From NCBI GenBank assembly GCA_019914995.1, contig CM034138.1, positions 3,038,001 to 3,102,000 of the forward strand: DNA of 64,000 bases, written 5' to 3'. Numbering within the stretch: position 1 is the first letter of the stretch; the number at the start of each line of letters is the position of its first letter. The position numbers and the translations under genes were made by a program. Shown in pieces: positions 38,251-50,711 of this stretch. The notes below the pieces were generated by a model. It saw nothing but the letters and a program-made list of their open reading frames with translations, made no database searches and was not told the origin of the DNA. The DNA is from Acanthochlamys bracteata. Taxonomy: Eukaryota > Streptophyta > Magnoliopsida > Pandanales > Velloziaceae.

Positions 38251-39417
38251 TCACCGTGAAGGCACTGCAAAGGCACGGCAACGGTACGCACGCACACGCG
38301 GTTGGATTTCCCCTTACTATATGTCATGGTATGCTTCACACACAAGACGCCTTATATTCATACGTCTTGGCTAACATGTAAGATATCTGCAGATTACTTG
38401 GCCTCCTGCCATCACTTCCATTGCAATTTCTTTTTTAAGTCCACCACAAAACCTTTCAATCAACTCAAACTCAATGGTATGTGGTAGTCGAATACGTAAA
38501 TCTTCAAAAGCGACTTGGTATTCTCCAACTGAACTAGTTTGATGCAGCTGTGTAGAGAGTAGCTTGGGTTGTCAAAAGCATTAGGGCCAAACCTACTAAC
38601 CAAGGCTTCCCGCATCTCCTCCTAGGTGTGTTGAGGCTTGTGAAGCTCAAAATATTGATATAATTTATTGGCTTCATTTTGGAAGTACATGACGGTTATG
38701 TATATCCGTTCCTATGGAGAAGTGCGATATAATGTGAAGGATTTCTCTGTATTATAAATCCACTCGTGCTGTTCGTTTCTATCAAAATAGGAAAATTTGT
38801 GTCTCTTCTTATGGAGTGTGTGGTATGACTCTTGCTGATACTTGCTGGTATGATTTAGTTAGATATGTGTTTGAAGTATCTAAGTGTAAGGTGCTTGTAG
38901 TGAGTAAGCCGATTTCCCCATTTCTGTAATGTGGTTCTGATGGCTTCCCTACTGGATTGTTCGTTACCAGTGGCTGTCAACATTATTAGGGCAGTGAGTT
39001 GGGGTTGTTTTAGAGATACCTAGTGCTAGTGTTGAGGCCGCTGGAGCAGATTTAAGGATGACAGATGTGCTGCATTCCAGATTTGCTGGATGAGAGTTCT
39101 CTTTAAAATCTTTTGACTGCTGTCCTTGATGCCTTTGCATCAGATTTTTTTTCATAGCCATGACTGTCATTGCCATTTGTTCTGTGAGTTGAGCGATGTT
39201 GTTAGACATCATGCGCATCTCGTCGAAGGCTAGACTCATCGTTGGCCTGTACGTAGCTGGGGAAAGTTGATGGTGATTGCAAAGAGCTACCTGCAGCCAC
39301 GGTGATGATTGCTTCTGGTATCTTTGGTGAATCGGGGGTGAGTGAATGGTGTTTCTCTATGAAACTTGCTTTGGTACTAAGTTGATACATCTTATGTGTA
39401 AATCGAAGCTCACACAA

Positions 39418-42400
39418 GTTAAATAGATGACTAAGAAATAAAACTAATTTTATTGATCAAACTTGCCTCCATTTTTTTGAGGTTATGCTATCTATTGGTA
39501 ATTAGAGAATTACACTTAAGTTGAAATTTTTCTAATATTCCAAATCCTTCCTACAAAAATTCTTAATAGATTCCTCATCTAAAATAACAATTAAAAGTCC
39601 CTACTGGATTTTGTCTCTGTTTTAAGATCTTTGACACTAGGTACCACAAAGTACCCAAACACAATCAAATTGTGCCTAGACAATTTTTGGCTCCAAACCA
39701 AAAATTTGAAAAGTATCCGAGCATAACTCATTTTGTGCTTAGATATTTACCTGAATGCATTAGACATTACACCCGGCGCACACTAGACACTTCGGTGCTT
39801 CTCTTATTTTTCCACGTGGACGATCCGTTGTCACTCCCTCAGCTCGCCCATCACTTCACGCTCTTCTTCTTCTTCCCGACCACCTGTATCAGTCCAGCAG
39901 TTATGTCCCACATCGTTGCCGCTCAGCTCCAAACAATCACGGCGAGATCAGTGGCCATGCTTCTGTTAGCGCTACTGTTAGCAGAGAAAAAGGGAAAGAC
40001 GGCTGGAGTGAGCGATAGAAGCTGTAGCGCTTGCTGGAGTGAGCGATGGAGCGACAGCAGAGAGAGCACTAGCGGCGTCAGAACTTCAGTGTACTCTAGA
40101 CGAAGGAGCAATTGAGACAAGAAAAAAATGAATAAGCAGTTTTAATAATGGCGGCGACGGTGGAAGGGACGAGAGGGACATAGAGAGAGTGTGCTGTTGG
40201 AATTGTATTGGCGGTATATAACGGAGATTGGGCGACGAAAGCACCGCCGAAAGTAGGTAGAATGCTGGTGGCGGCGTTGGGTGGACAGTGTACGGTGCGT
40301 TGCCAGCAGAGCTGTTGAAAGCGTTGTAGAGCGACGCGGAAGCGGTTGTGTTGGTCGCCGTGAGGAGTGAATAGGCATTGGGCTAGGTGGGCCGTGGGCC
40401 GTGGGCCGTTAATTAGCGAGTAGAGTATATTGTCAGAGAAGGAGCAGGTGATTGGGTGTGGGCTCGTCGAATGGAAAGGAAGCATTGGCAAGTGAGCGAG
40501 CAGAGAAGGTTTATCTTGTTTCTATAGTTAGCTAATTATTGGCGCTCTATTATTATCTCGGAGAATCTTTGGTAGCTCCTGAAAAAATATTTTCTTAAAA
40601 AAAAATTCCTTTAAAAAATTTTTAACAAAATTTTATTTTTTATAATAAAAAATTTAATAAAAATAATTAATAGTATGATAAATTTTTTTATATTTTTTAA
40701 AAATTTATTAAAAAATATAGAGTTAAAAATTAAAAAAATAATAATAAGCTCTTCTAAATATCCAATTGTTTCTATTGACGGGTTGGTTCTGCTTCCGCTG
40801 ATGATGAGATTGAAATTTGTTAGTAAGGTTAAAAGATTATCTTGTTTAGCTATTATTGGCCCTCTATTATTATCTAACTATATATCTGTTTTATTTTTTC
40901 TTTTCCCGGACCGAGTATTTAATGTTGTATGTTCGTATGTTATGATGCTGTTAAGGCTGCTTTTTTTCTTTCAATCCTTATAATTTAATTTAATTTATTT
41001 TATTAAGTATTGTTTCTAGTTTATTTGTAGCATTTTATTACAAAAAGATTAATTTTTAGTTTAAGATAGTAAAATTTTAATATATAAAAGTTATATAAAT
41101 TATACTTGATTTATTTTAAAAGGAGTTCTATTTTTGATAAAAAATAATAAAAATAATTAATAATAAAATCTGTAATATTTGATAAAAAATAATTAAAAAT
41201 TTTGATATACTTTAAAATTAAATAAATTTGTAACATTATCAAAAATTTTATTAAAAACTTGAAATGAAAAAATAATTCTAAGCTTTCTCAAATATCCACT
41301 AAATTTAACTTAGCGTCAATTCTTAGAATCTTTGTCGTCAGTTTGATGCCCTCTCTTCAACAACCAAAACTATCCGTAACTCATATATATATATCTATAT
41401 ATATATAATAAATATAACGTAAAGGTATTTGTAAATTTTTGAATAATATTAAAGTATCGTTTAACAGTATTTACTATTTATTAAATATTATAAAATTTCA
41501 AATAAATTTAAAAACTTTTAAAATTTTGAAATATATACATAATATTTTATAAAATTTTTATAGTTAGAATAATTTTTCTAAAAATTATTATTTGAAGGCA
41601 CTCTTAGGTGAGTTTTGGGATTACTTTTCATTAATTTTATAGATCTTTTGAAATTTAAAAAATATAAAAATTTTTACATCGTAAAATTTTATTATTTATT
41701 TATTTTTATTATATTTTTGACTTAAAAAATAAAATTTATTTTTTAAAATATTTTTCATTTTTAAAACACTTTTTTTTAAAAATACTTTCAAACGTAACTT
41801 TAAACTTACAGTGAAATTATAGCTTATACAATAGATGTTAGAAGATGGACGAAAATATTTGAAGCACTCTCCGGCTGCATTTGGCGTTTAGTTTCATTTC
41901 ATTTCACTTTTTTATTTTATTTTCATATTTCTAAATAAATTTTTATAATATTATACAAAATTTATTTAACTTTTAAAAAAATAAAAATTGTAAATTATGA
42001 AATTTTATTATTATTATTTTTTAGATAAGCAATAAATATTTTAAATAAAATAAAATATGTTTTATTTTAAAAAAATATATTCCATACGCATTTCAAAATG
42101 TGGAAGTTCGGAAAATCTAGCTGAGCATTTCTTTCTCGGAAATTATTAAGACGTCTCTGGCATTCCATTCTATAAAAATATTTTTATTAATTTTTTATTT
42201 TATATTTTAAAATAATTTTTTACAATAGTCAATAAAATTTATTAAATTTAGAAAATATAAAAATTTTATATAATAAAATCTTCTTCTTATTATATTTATT
42301 ATTGTTTAAAGTTAAATAAAAAATTAATTTATAATAGTATTTCAAATAATTTTTGAGTTCTTTTAAGATGGCCTATAATGATTTAAAGTTCGTTTGGTTC

Positions 42401-43400
42401 AGCTTATCTGCAAAATAATTTTTTAATTTTTAATTTATATTTTTTAATATATATTTTATAAGTTTTTAAAAAATTTATTTAAAATTTTGAAAATTGTAAA
42501 AAATTTTATCGTAATAAAATTTTTTTATTATATATTTTTATTATATTTTTAAAAATAAAAAATAAAACTTATTATTTAAAAAAAATATTTTCTACTTCTA
42601 AAAAAAATTCTATTTTAAAATTATTTTGTAAAGAACTTTTGTGCATTGAAAAGTTTATAATAAAGAGTTATGTATACCTTTCTTTGGTCAACATCAAACA
42701 ATCATTTATCTGACGGATTTGGCAAATTTTAGCTTGTACATCATTGTCTAAAGAGAAGCCAAAATTAACAGCACCTAAAAGATTCGTTCGATATAAATAC
42801 TAATGACCATAGCTTAGGTGTTACTTTATTACACCTAATTGTTTTGTTTTTTAGCCAAATTAAAAATAATCATGGATTAAGTAGTTTTTTTTTGAGAATT
42901 TTCCTCTCTTAATTGGAGAAAGATTCTTAGTGTTCTACTTTAGATACGTTTGAGATTGCTTATTAAAATAAATTTTTAAAATTTCAAATTTATTTTTAAA
43001 ATCTATTCTTTAGAAGTTTATTTTTTAAAAACTTATTAGTATGCAACTAAACGAGCCATTAAGTGCATTCAGAAGTCAATTTTTTATTAAAAAATTATTT
43101 TCAATATATTTTTCAATATAAAAGAACACATTATTTTTAATAATATTATTTCTAACAAATCACTTCTAAAAACTTATTTTAAAAAATCCATTTTCAAAAT
43201 CAAAAAAATCAGATAAAGAAATGACAATTTTTATGCAGTGAAAAAAATTAATTTAATTCCAGCGGCGCCCAACTTCCAACAAAAATCCGCCAATCTCTGC
43301 GAAAGTTCTGTATGATAAAAGCATAAATAACCGTTAGATTAAAATTGAACGGTTCTAATGATTACAACGTGTGAATAAAACCATGGTCGATTTTCTTTTT
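39418..43400. other. Intergenic region with MITE remnants, no gene called
   Basis: 39780-40500 is GC-richer and open on both strands, but neither the Ser/Arg-rich plus-strand frame (39672-40115) nor the minus-strand frame (40096-40491) matches a family I know; it may be a decayed promoter or gene end. AT-rich hAT-MITE-like blocks lie near 40570-40760, 41610-41805 (GTTTTGGGATTAC to ACTTTCAAACGT), 41872-42105 and 42385-42640. A short TA repeat is at about 41383-41408. Confidence 0.45.
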
Positions 43401-43439
43401 CCGGCTTCCGCTAGTAATCTTTCTTCTACAGTTCTACTG

Positions 43440-44102
43440 GTCTTCTTGTTATAGTGACGCCACCAAACCGAAATTTTTTCCGGACCAAAATTCAAAAGAG
43501 AAAAATTTTCTGGTCAAATTGATCTATGGGTCGAACCGTCGAAGAAAGATGAGGTTTTGATCCAGATCGAAGCTTGGAAGCTGTGAAAATTTGTATCTTT
43601 TTGGTTCTGAAACTGTTGGTTTTGATCTTGAATGGTTCTTTTTTGTGGATGCGAGAATATAAAATTCTGTTGCAAGAGAATATTTTTGTTTTCCAGGTGA
43701 GAAGGCTTTGACAAATCTGTGTCATTACTTGTGGTGACAAACTTATTGAGAAAATTTCGGCTTTGTTTTGGATCCATGAAGTCCTGGATTTGCTCGTCTA
43801 AGAAGCAGCAGCAAGAGTTTGAATGTAGGTGAAATAGTCTTTGAAGCAAGAGGATCAAAGTTGGGCTATTTGTGTACTGATTACGCCTTTCAATTAGTAA
43901 GCATTTGCTGCTCAATTTCTTTGTTCAACTTAAATGTGAGGAGATTGTTGTCCGTGTTGAATTGATTCTGTACCGGAAATCCTGTTGTTTACCGCCAAAT
44001 GAAGAAGCGATTTTTGAATATTTGATACTTATCTTTTGGTTTAGGCCAATCTCTTGATAGTGGCTCGATAATGATTTAGTGTTTTCATGTATTTGGTTGA
44101 AA
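43440..44102 (+). promoter_or_regulatory. Probable 5' leader of the GT43 gene with a short upstream ORF
   Basis: The 650 bp before the GT43 start codon is less AT-rich than the DNA to its left and reads like leader sequence. It holds an upstream ATG at 43776 opening an 18-codon frame that ends at 43832. Whether this part is spliced out is not known. Minus-strand open frames here are mirror images of leader sequence. Confidence 0.4.
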
Positions 44103-47100
44103 ATGGCATCTTTTAGAAGAAATATGAGCTTGCAAAGAGATGGAACCGCTTCTCCAACACTGAATGGGATGGGGTCTAGGGAAAGCTCTCCCTCTCTGAA
44201 GATGTACCCCGTCAGAAGGTACTTGTCCTTCAGAGACTTAATGAGTTCTTTAGCTAATTCCATGAATCCAGTGATAGTTTTGAGTAGATTTCAAGCTTCC
44301 ATTTGCGGATGTGTTTTTAGCCAAAGGTCTTCACGCCTGCATGAGAGGTCAAGGATAAAGAGTTTGTATTGGAGAAGGATTGTGTTTCATTTCTTTGTCT
44401 TTTTTATGGCCGGAGTTTTCATCAGTTTCATGCCTTTCCTCTCTGTTGACTTACATATGGATTTCATGTCTAAACATAAAGCCTTCTCATTTGAGGACCC
44501 AGATGCTGAAAGTGCTCCCATTACGTTGTTAAGGAATGCGGCTTTGCATGTTGAAGCAGTAGATATGCCAAATTCTAGCTTAGATACAGTGGCAAGGCAG
44601 GAGATAAAACAAGAGTTTCCCAAGGCATTGCTCATTCCACCGTCCATGGAGGAGCCTGAGTTATTGTATCACAAGCTTCTCATTATTGTGACTCCTACTT
44701 ATATGAGGCCGTTTCAAGCTTACTATTTGCATCGTTTGGCTCATACATTGATGAACGTCCCTCCACCCATTTTATGGATAGTTGTGGAGATGTCATCACA
44801 ATCTCCTGAAACTGCAGAGCTATTAAGAAATACTGGGGTCATGTATAGACATCTTGTATGCACCCGAAATGTTTCAAGCATAGGGGACAACCGCGTGCAT
44901 CAACGAAATTTTGCAATTTCTCATATTGAGAAGCACCAACTTGATGGGATATTGTACTTTGCAGATGATGATCGAGTTTATTCACTTACACTCTTTGAGC
45001 AAATGCGGAAAATTAGGTATTTTATCTTCATCACTTCAGCATATTTTTATTCTTACTTTCTGTACAAAAATATGTGCTCCTTCTTCCCACTTGCATAAGA
45101 GCTTGTTTTTATTAAGTCAATGCATGCTCTAAAGATTGTCTTGTTCATATTGAAAAAGGTAGGTTTTCTCTGATATGAAGAGTCCATAGGTCTCTGTTCA
45201 TGCACTACATCACCTCATATACATGCAGTGCTATAATTATAGTACCAACTACCATGTATGGTGTGCATCCAAAATGATATTCCTTAGGCAGTTTATGTTT
45301 GTTTATTGTTATTGATTCTTTGTCTTTCATTCTAGATATCTGATGCAGTGATAGCACATTCTAGACTTGTGTGAATGCATATTCACATTATCGTTAGTTC
45401 CCTATGTCTATATAGGTGTGTGCTTAAAGCTGTATTAAGAAGTCTATTTTTCGGGTACAACCATTAAATGTTGGATTATAGAGGTGTTCAGTGAATGAAT
45501 ACTTCCAAAAGCAATACGGAACTGTAACCATTACTGGTGAAGGGCTAGGATTAGTGGCTGGGGGTAGGATATGGCGTATGGTGTGCCACTATGTCATATA
45601 TAAAAAATTACATAATGCATAGATTTAAATATTACTAAATCTATTATATAATTTAAACAATATGAAAACAATTTAGTAAACAAGATTGATGTGTGAAATT
45701 AATTTAATTGCACAATGGAAGTTGGAAGCTATAAGATCACAAAATAAAACTATCTTGTGTACATTAGTGAAGAATACCAAACTTCATGATACCAAACCAA
45801 CCACCTAGGCCTGTTAACTACTGTGTCATAATTAAGGAAACTACTCTAAGGGGTTGTTTTGGATTGCTTATAAAAGGAGATTTTGGAGAAAATGAGCTTT
45901 TTTGGAAACGTGCTTACTCTTTTTGTACATATTATACATATAATAATTCTATGATGTAATTCATCAGTGCCTTCCAAATTTTAAAAAAAGATAATTTTTA
46001 AAGTACTGGAGAAGGCTTCTTGGGAAACGAAAATATGAAAAAAAAATGAAATAAGGAGGTAATAGCAATGCCAAACAAGCCTTAATAAGTTACTTTCACT
46101 GTCGACGAAGCAATGTCAGATTCGCATAGAAGGATTTCAACTTCTTGGAGAGGAGGGCACCCTCTTCCATGTTAGATTGGTTCTCTTTGCCAGGATAACT
46201 AACAAATGACACCATTATTGTGTACTGTTTGATGTGTTCTACATCGAACTCTGTAGTATGTAGAAAATTTCAGGTTTGCGTTATTATTTGGTAGTAGCTG
46301 AGTGCATAGTTCTGCTCTAGAAGAGCCTTGCTGGCTGTTTTGTCAATTTGTCATTTGTTTGAGAATTGGAAGTATGATATATTCCCGGAAATCAATCTGT
46401 ATTTAGCTCCACAACCATCTACGTTTCTTCATAAGAGCCCTTGTAACAGAGTTCTTTTTCCAGTACTCTGTTATACCTCCCTCAAGATTGTTTGGCAACT
46501 GAAATGATACAATTAAAGTGGATTGATGCATTGTTTAAGTAATTTTTTAGGTTTGTAAAGAGTTGCTACATGAATGTGCTTTTCCTCCAGATCTCCATAT
46601 TTGTATTGGAGCTTGTATACTTGAATACAATGCGGGATTTGTGATCGATAGCTGGCATCTTCTGTGTTGTCAGTTTATGAAGATGGGTTATAAGAAATTC
46701 ATTATTCAGTTACTTAGAAGGTGTGTCACAAAGTCACAATGTTGTTGCGGTACGAGTTTACATGACGCCTCTATCTTGTGGAAAGGATTAAAGGAGTGGC
46801 TTACTCTTTATCTTTTGGCTACTCGGCAATGTAAAGGCTACTTGAATATAACTATATGTGTGCAAGTCTCATGGTTGCATCTTTGTTTCTGATTAATTAT
46901 TTTCTCAGTAGTTTGTAGTTTTTGACAACTCCAAGCTATTGTAGCTATATGACATTTTAATGTGACGTCAACAGAGCCTTGAACTTTTGTCTTGGCCATG
47001 ACTTCCATGAATGTCGTAAAGCTGTAAACATAAGTAGGTGTCTTCTTCCAATATGGTAGTGTTTACCATACAAATGATACGCTTTTGTCATGGAAAAGGT

Positions 47101-48075
47101 AGTTTTGGTTTGCGATGCATCACTATGGAAATGATTCGGCTATGCAAGAAACTATGAACTCTACTTGAATAACGTCTCTATACAGTTATAGACATCAATA
47201 ATAGGAGTGTATATGTGCATACCATGAGGGTTGATTCCTTGGGTGTAATATCCAGTTCTTCGTATTTTAAAGCACAGGAAGTATTACCTCCCATGGGTAT
47301 CCATCCAACTAGCAGTATTGAGCATACTTATATGTCCTTTTGTAGGACAATTGCTTTAATGTTTTCTTGTATTTACAAGATGTTAACACTATGATACTTT
47401 TTGCTGCAGTCGTTTCGGTACATGGCCAGTAGCTATGCTCACTGTGAACAGGAGGCGGATGGTACTGGAAGGGCCAGTTTGTAATGGCACTGAAGTAACA
47501 GGATGGCACACAAGTCCAAGGTTGAAGATGTCTAGGAGATTTCACGTTGACATATCAGGTTTTGCATTTAATAGTACCATACTTTGGGATCCTAAGAGGT
47601 GGCACCGTCCGACCATTGAGCCTATTAGGCAACAGCATAATGCAAAGGAAAGCCTCCGAGTATGTCTGCCTCACTAACAGAGATGTTTCATATTTCTTGC
47701 TTTGTTTATGTTTTTTCCCCCAGAAACTACTTGAAGACGATTACATGAAAGAGCTTCTTTGAATAGCTCATCTTTGAATAGCTCTCAAAGTACTTAACCT
47801 TTTTTGGGTTAACATACAGAAAACCATTAACTTATTGTTCTCTATTATCATGTGAAGTATTCACCGACCAAGAAACCAATCTTCACTTTTTTCCTTAATT
47901 TTAGGCGAGCATGTTCATTGAACAATTGGTTGAGGATGAAAGCCAGATGGAAGTCTTACCAGACAACTGCTCTGAGATCATGGTTTGGCATCTCAACCTA
48001 GAAGCTCCTGACCTTTCTTATCCACCTGGCTGGTTAATGGAAAAGAATCTCGAAGTTGTAGCGACTCTGCGATGA
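44103..48075 (+). CDS. GT43 beta-1,4-xylosyltransferase, IRX9H-like
   Basis: Three exons: 44103-45016, 47410-47659, 47905-48075; 444 residues. A Ser/Arg-rich cytosolic N-terminus (about 90 residues) and one membrane anchor (about 93-112, [20 protein letters not shown]) make it a type II Golgi protein. The catalytic part has [15 protein letters not shown], the UDP-sugar/metal motif YFADDDRVY (DDD at about 288-290), [10 protein letters not shown] in exon 2 and WHLNLEAP near the end. GT43 proteins build or prime the xylan backbone together with IRX10-type enzymes. IRX9/IRX9H versus IRX14 is judged from the N-terminus and is not certain. The first ATG in this frame is 44103. Intron 1 is 2.4 kb and holds a MITE. 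The TGA is followed by a possible leader-type intron in the 3' UTR (acceptor near 48222). Confidence 0.9.
45850..46083. mobile_element. hAT-like MITE in GT43 intron 1
   Basis: Left end GGGGTTGTTTTGGATTGCTTAT and the inverse of the right end (AGGCTTGTTTGGCATTGCTAT) agree at most positions, giving about 20 bp inverted repeats around a 190 bp AT-rich core. It is one of the better-preserved copies of this family in the window. Confidence 0.65.
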
Positions 48076-48932
48076 TTGTAGGTCTTTTTAATCAATTGTA
48101 TATACCTTTCATTTTGTTCATGTTTCCCTATCATTCATTGTAGACACAGCTTTGCATACTTTTTTGTTAGATATAGTTATAATATGTTATAGTACTACTA
48201 ATCTCAAAATTTTTGTTGGCAGGGATCGGAAGAGAAGTTATGTATCTTCAAACACCATCAGGAACTATTTGATGGGCATCAATCAGCTCCCGCATTTTGA
48301 ATCTGCCAGTTCCAGTATTCTTGGGCAGATATTTTTTTGTTCTTTCCTGGGGGATTCTTTAAATAAATGTGCAACTTCAGTTTTCTTTCCCTTTGTGTTC
48401 CTTTTGTAACTTACATGTAGATTAGCGTTGTCATGTACAGTTGAGTTGATTAATGATTAGTTATTTACAATTTCAATGGTTCCAAAATGGTAAATCGATG
48501 GAATGTGATACTGACATTTTCCAAATATTTCCATCAAGAATTGCACCCACATTTAGGAGCGGTGCTTTTTCAGTGATGGAAACAGCCATGAGTCCATGTG
48601 CTCTTTGCACCTGGTTATCTTGAAGTGCTGGATGCAGGTTTGTGACCTTGACTTGAGATGAACATGATGGCCCGTGCTAGTTTTGCGTTTGGAGAGAGCG
48701 TTACCATCTTCAGGCTATGAACTTTATACTACTGCTTCTGAGACGAAGCTTTTCATAACGGTTGCCCTACACCTGTAGTACTCTTGTGCAGACCTTGGCA
48801 TGGATGACATTGTTCGACAAGGTTGACAGCGTTGTATTTAAGGGGCAGCTGTGCTGTCTAAGATTGTTTTTCGTCGAGGAAATACTGTAAGATTGCTCTT
48901 ATCAATCAAAATTTGGTAGTTAGCTTATGTTT

Positions 48933-49014
48933 GTGGATATGTCCGAGTGGTTAAGGAGGTAGACTCGAAATCTACTGGGGTTTCCCCGCGCAGGTTCGAA
49001 TCCTGCTGTCGACG
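48933..49014 (+). tRNA. tRNA-Ser (anticodon CGA)
   Basis: 82 bp, class II tRNA. The D-arm region has TCCGAGTGGTTAAGG, the anticodon stem GTAGA/TCTAC encloses the loop CTCGAAA with CGA at 48966-48968 (reads UCG), the long variable arm is GGGGTTTCCCC, and the T-arm GCAGGTTCGAATCCTGC is perfect. The acceptor stem GTGGATA/TGTCGAC pairs except at position 3, where G faces G; the usual plant gene has C there. A T-run (CTTTTC) follows for polymerase III termination. No intron. The discriminator base is G. Confidence 0.93.
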
Positions 49015-49420
49015 CTTTTCTCCTCTTTTAAATTTCTTTTATTAGTTTATTTATTTGGTATTATCTCGTATAACCTATTGATTGAGATTACTTTATTTTG
49101 ACAAAGAAGTTCTTTTTCCCTCTCTACGTAATTATTATTCAACATTTCATTTATTTTTACTTTTTCTCGTTATTTATTTCTATTTGGCTACTTTTCGAGA
49201 AATAAGTTCTAAAATTATTAAGAGTTATAAAAATATGAAAGAAAATTTGAAATAAATTACTTTGTTTAATAAAAAGTTGGTGAATAATTATATACGTTAA
49301 ATATTTTTGTAAATTTTTTAAAATAAATATATATTTCTACGGAGTAAATGACTAAAAGCAATATAAAATTTATACTTATAAAGACTTTGAGAAGCCCAGA
49401 TGCTGATATAAGGTGTTTAT

Positions 49421-49866
49421 TTATTCAGATCTTCGTGAAGAAAAGGGATATCTTGCTGATCATCCAGGTGCTTCTGCAATAACCCCAGATCAAGTAATTA
49501 AGCTTCTGATTATCCTCTCAGTATCAGTTGTCTATCAGATGCATTGCTAGACTAACCAATCTCCTTCCCCATCAGGGTGAAGAACTCAGAGTGCAGCTCT
49601 AAAACACAACAGGTTCATAACGTAGCTTAGAATGAGAGTAGCACATACGAATTCCAGAGCTATTGATATTTCTGTATGTGCTTGAAGCATTGTTCTGATA
49701 TCAGGTGTTAGCACTGATGTAATTCTATAGCTAGAGATCTAGTCTCTCTTTAACATATTGTTTCTCATACAGAATATCAAAGCTGTTTTTGATACTGCAA
49801 TCAAGTTTGTACTTCAACCACCTCGAAGGAGGGAGATAGCCGAGAAGAGACGGAGAAGAAGTCGAT
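49421..49866 (+). pseudogene. Exon-like fragments of an unidentified gene
   Basis: Three short segments have good splice borders. The first (from an ATTCAG acceptor near 49421 to a CAA/GTAATT donor near 49493) reads REEKGYLADHPGASAITPDQ; the second, after CCATCAG near 49576, reads GEELRVQL then a stop; the third, after CATACAG near 49772, reads FDTAIKFVLQPPRRREIAEK, then a basic tail and a stop. I do not recognise the protein and found no upstream exons between here and the tRNA. They may be remnants of one gene or alternative 3' ends. Confidence 0.3.
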
Positions 49867-50711
49867 CCTTGATGTGAGTAGGTTCCTGATTTTTTGTCAA
49901 TTTTTTACTTTCCGGTTCATATATGGTATGTTAAGCAGGCTAGAAGGTTAACTTTCTCAAGGCATACCAAATCTTTTATTTTGGATTCGCCAGTTCAGAA
50001 TCAGTTATGATAAAACCATAATGTCTGTACCATCTGAAGAACTGTTATTCTGTAAATGCAACTGCCTTTGTAGCCCTGATATAAAGAACAGTTGAATTGA
50101 GTTTCGTTAAATAGTTTTAGGCTGACAGTTTCTTAGGAGCTGCATGTGCGGAAATCATTGTGCTGTTTAGAAGACTGCTGTGATGGAAAAGATGGTTTCT
50201 GTGGAAATTGCAATATTTCTTTTGGGTTTAAGCATGGGAAAACATGTGGATCTCCAACCCTTGCGTTGAAGGTGTTTTAATCTTACTGTAGAAGCTAAAA
50301 GGCTGTAGCTCATATATCCGTGTTTGTATGAAAATGTTGGTATACATATAGTAGCTACCTCTAAAATCTAGATTTTATCTGAATATGTTTGGTAACTTGA
50401 GTAATGTATGTGACAATAATTCAGTGATATATTTATTTTGGACATGGTGTAGCTTTTCTCATTTTCTATTCAGTGTTTGAAATATGTTGCTGTATGAGGG
50501 AAACAAGAAGTGCCAGGTTTGGAAATTGTTGCAACGGATAGCATCTACTTGATACGTGCTTTGTGTTTGCTCACACTTATTGGTAAAAATATGTTTTCTT
50601 CTCATTGAAAGATTAAAAATTGAGAATTGAAACTGATTTTCATAGGGCGAGCTATTGCAATATCTTACAGCAGTGATATTGCAACTTATTCAGGCAGAAA
50701 TGGAATAAACA

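Larger units (their letters stand above)
35250..39417 (-). mobile_element. Decayed, 3'-truncated Ty3/gypsy LTR retrotransposon
   Basis: On the minus strand, in order: gag N-terminal/capsid region (39417 to about 38330, with an in-frame stop replacing the Trp before EEMREALVSRFG), the hairpin repeat array (38250-37493), a zinc-knuckle remnant (about 37310-37230, ARRAKGLCFYYNE), a protease-like segment (about 37090-36780, YPFPLGSMDLVIDIQ), reverse transcriptase (36749 to about 35640, with [17 protein letters not shown] and a PFGLTN block) and RNase H (about 35574-35250, VETDAS and YLLGQKF). The order gag-protease-RT-RNase H is typical of Ty3/gypsy. Integrase and both LTRs were not found, so the element is cut off near 35250. 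Multiple stops and frameshifts show it is long dead. Confidence 0.85.

Noticed and set aside
39672..40115. 147-codon open frame on the plus strand
   Set aside because: Starts in clearly non-coding AT-rich sequence and shows no recognisable domain; likely chance openness in a GC-richer patch.
40096..40491. 131-codon open frame on the minus strand
   Set aside because: Overlaps another open frame on the opposite strand, composition is Ser/Thr/His/Pro without any motif, and it has no splice context or family resemblance.
46563..46892. 109-codon frame inside GT43 intron 1
   Set aside because: Cys/Trp-rich without conserved motifs, lies wholly in an intron, and the GT43 exons join correctly without it.
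47725..47761. Possible extra GT43 exon after the acceptor at 47724
   Set aside because: Reads [12 protein letters not shown] then stop; joining exon 2 directly to 47905 gives the conserved family sequence, so this is intronic or a minor alternative.
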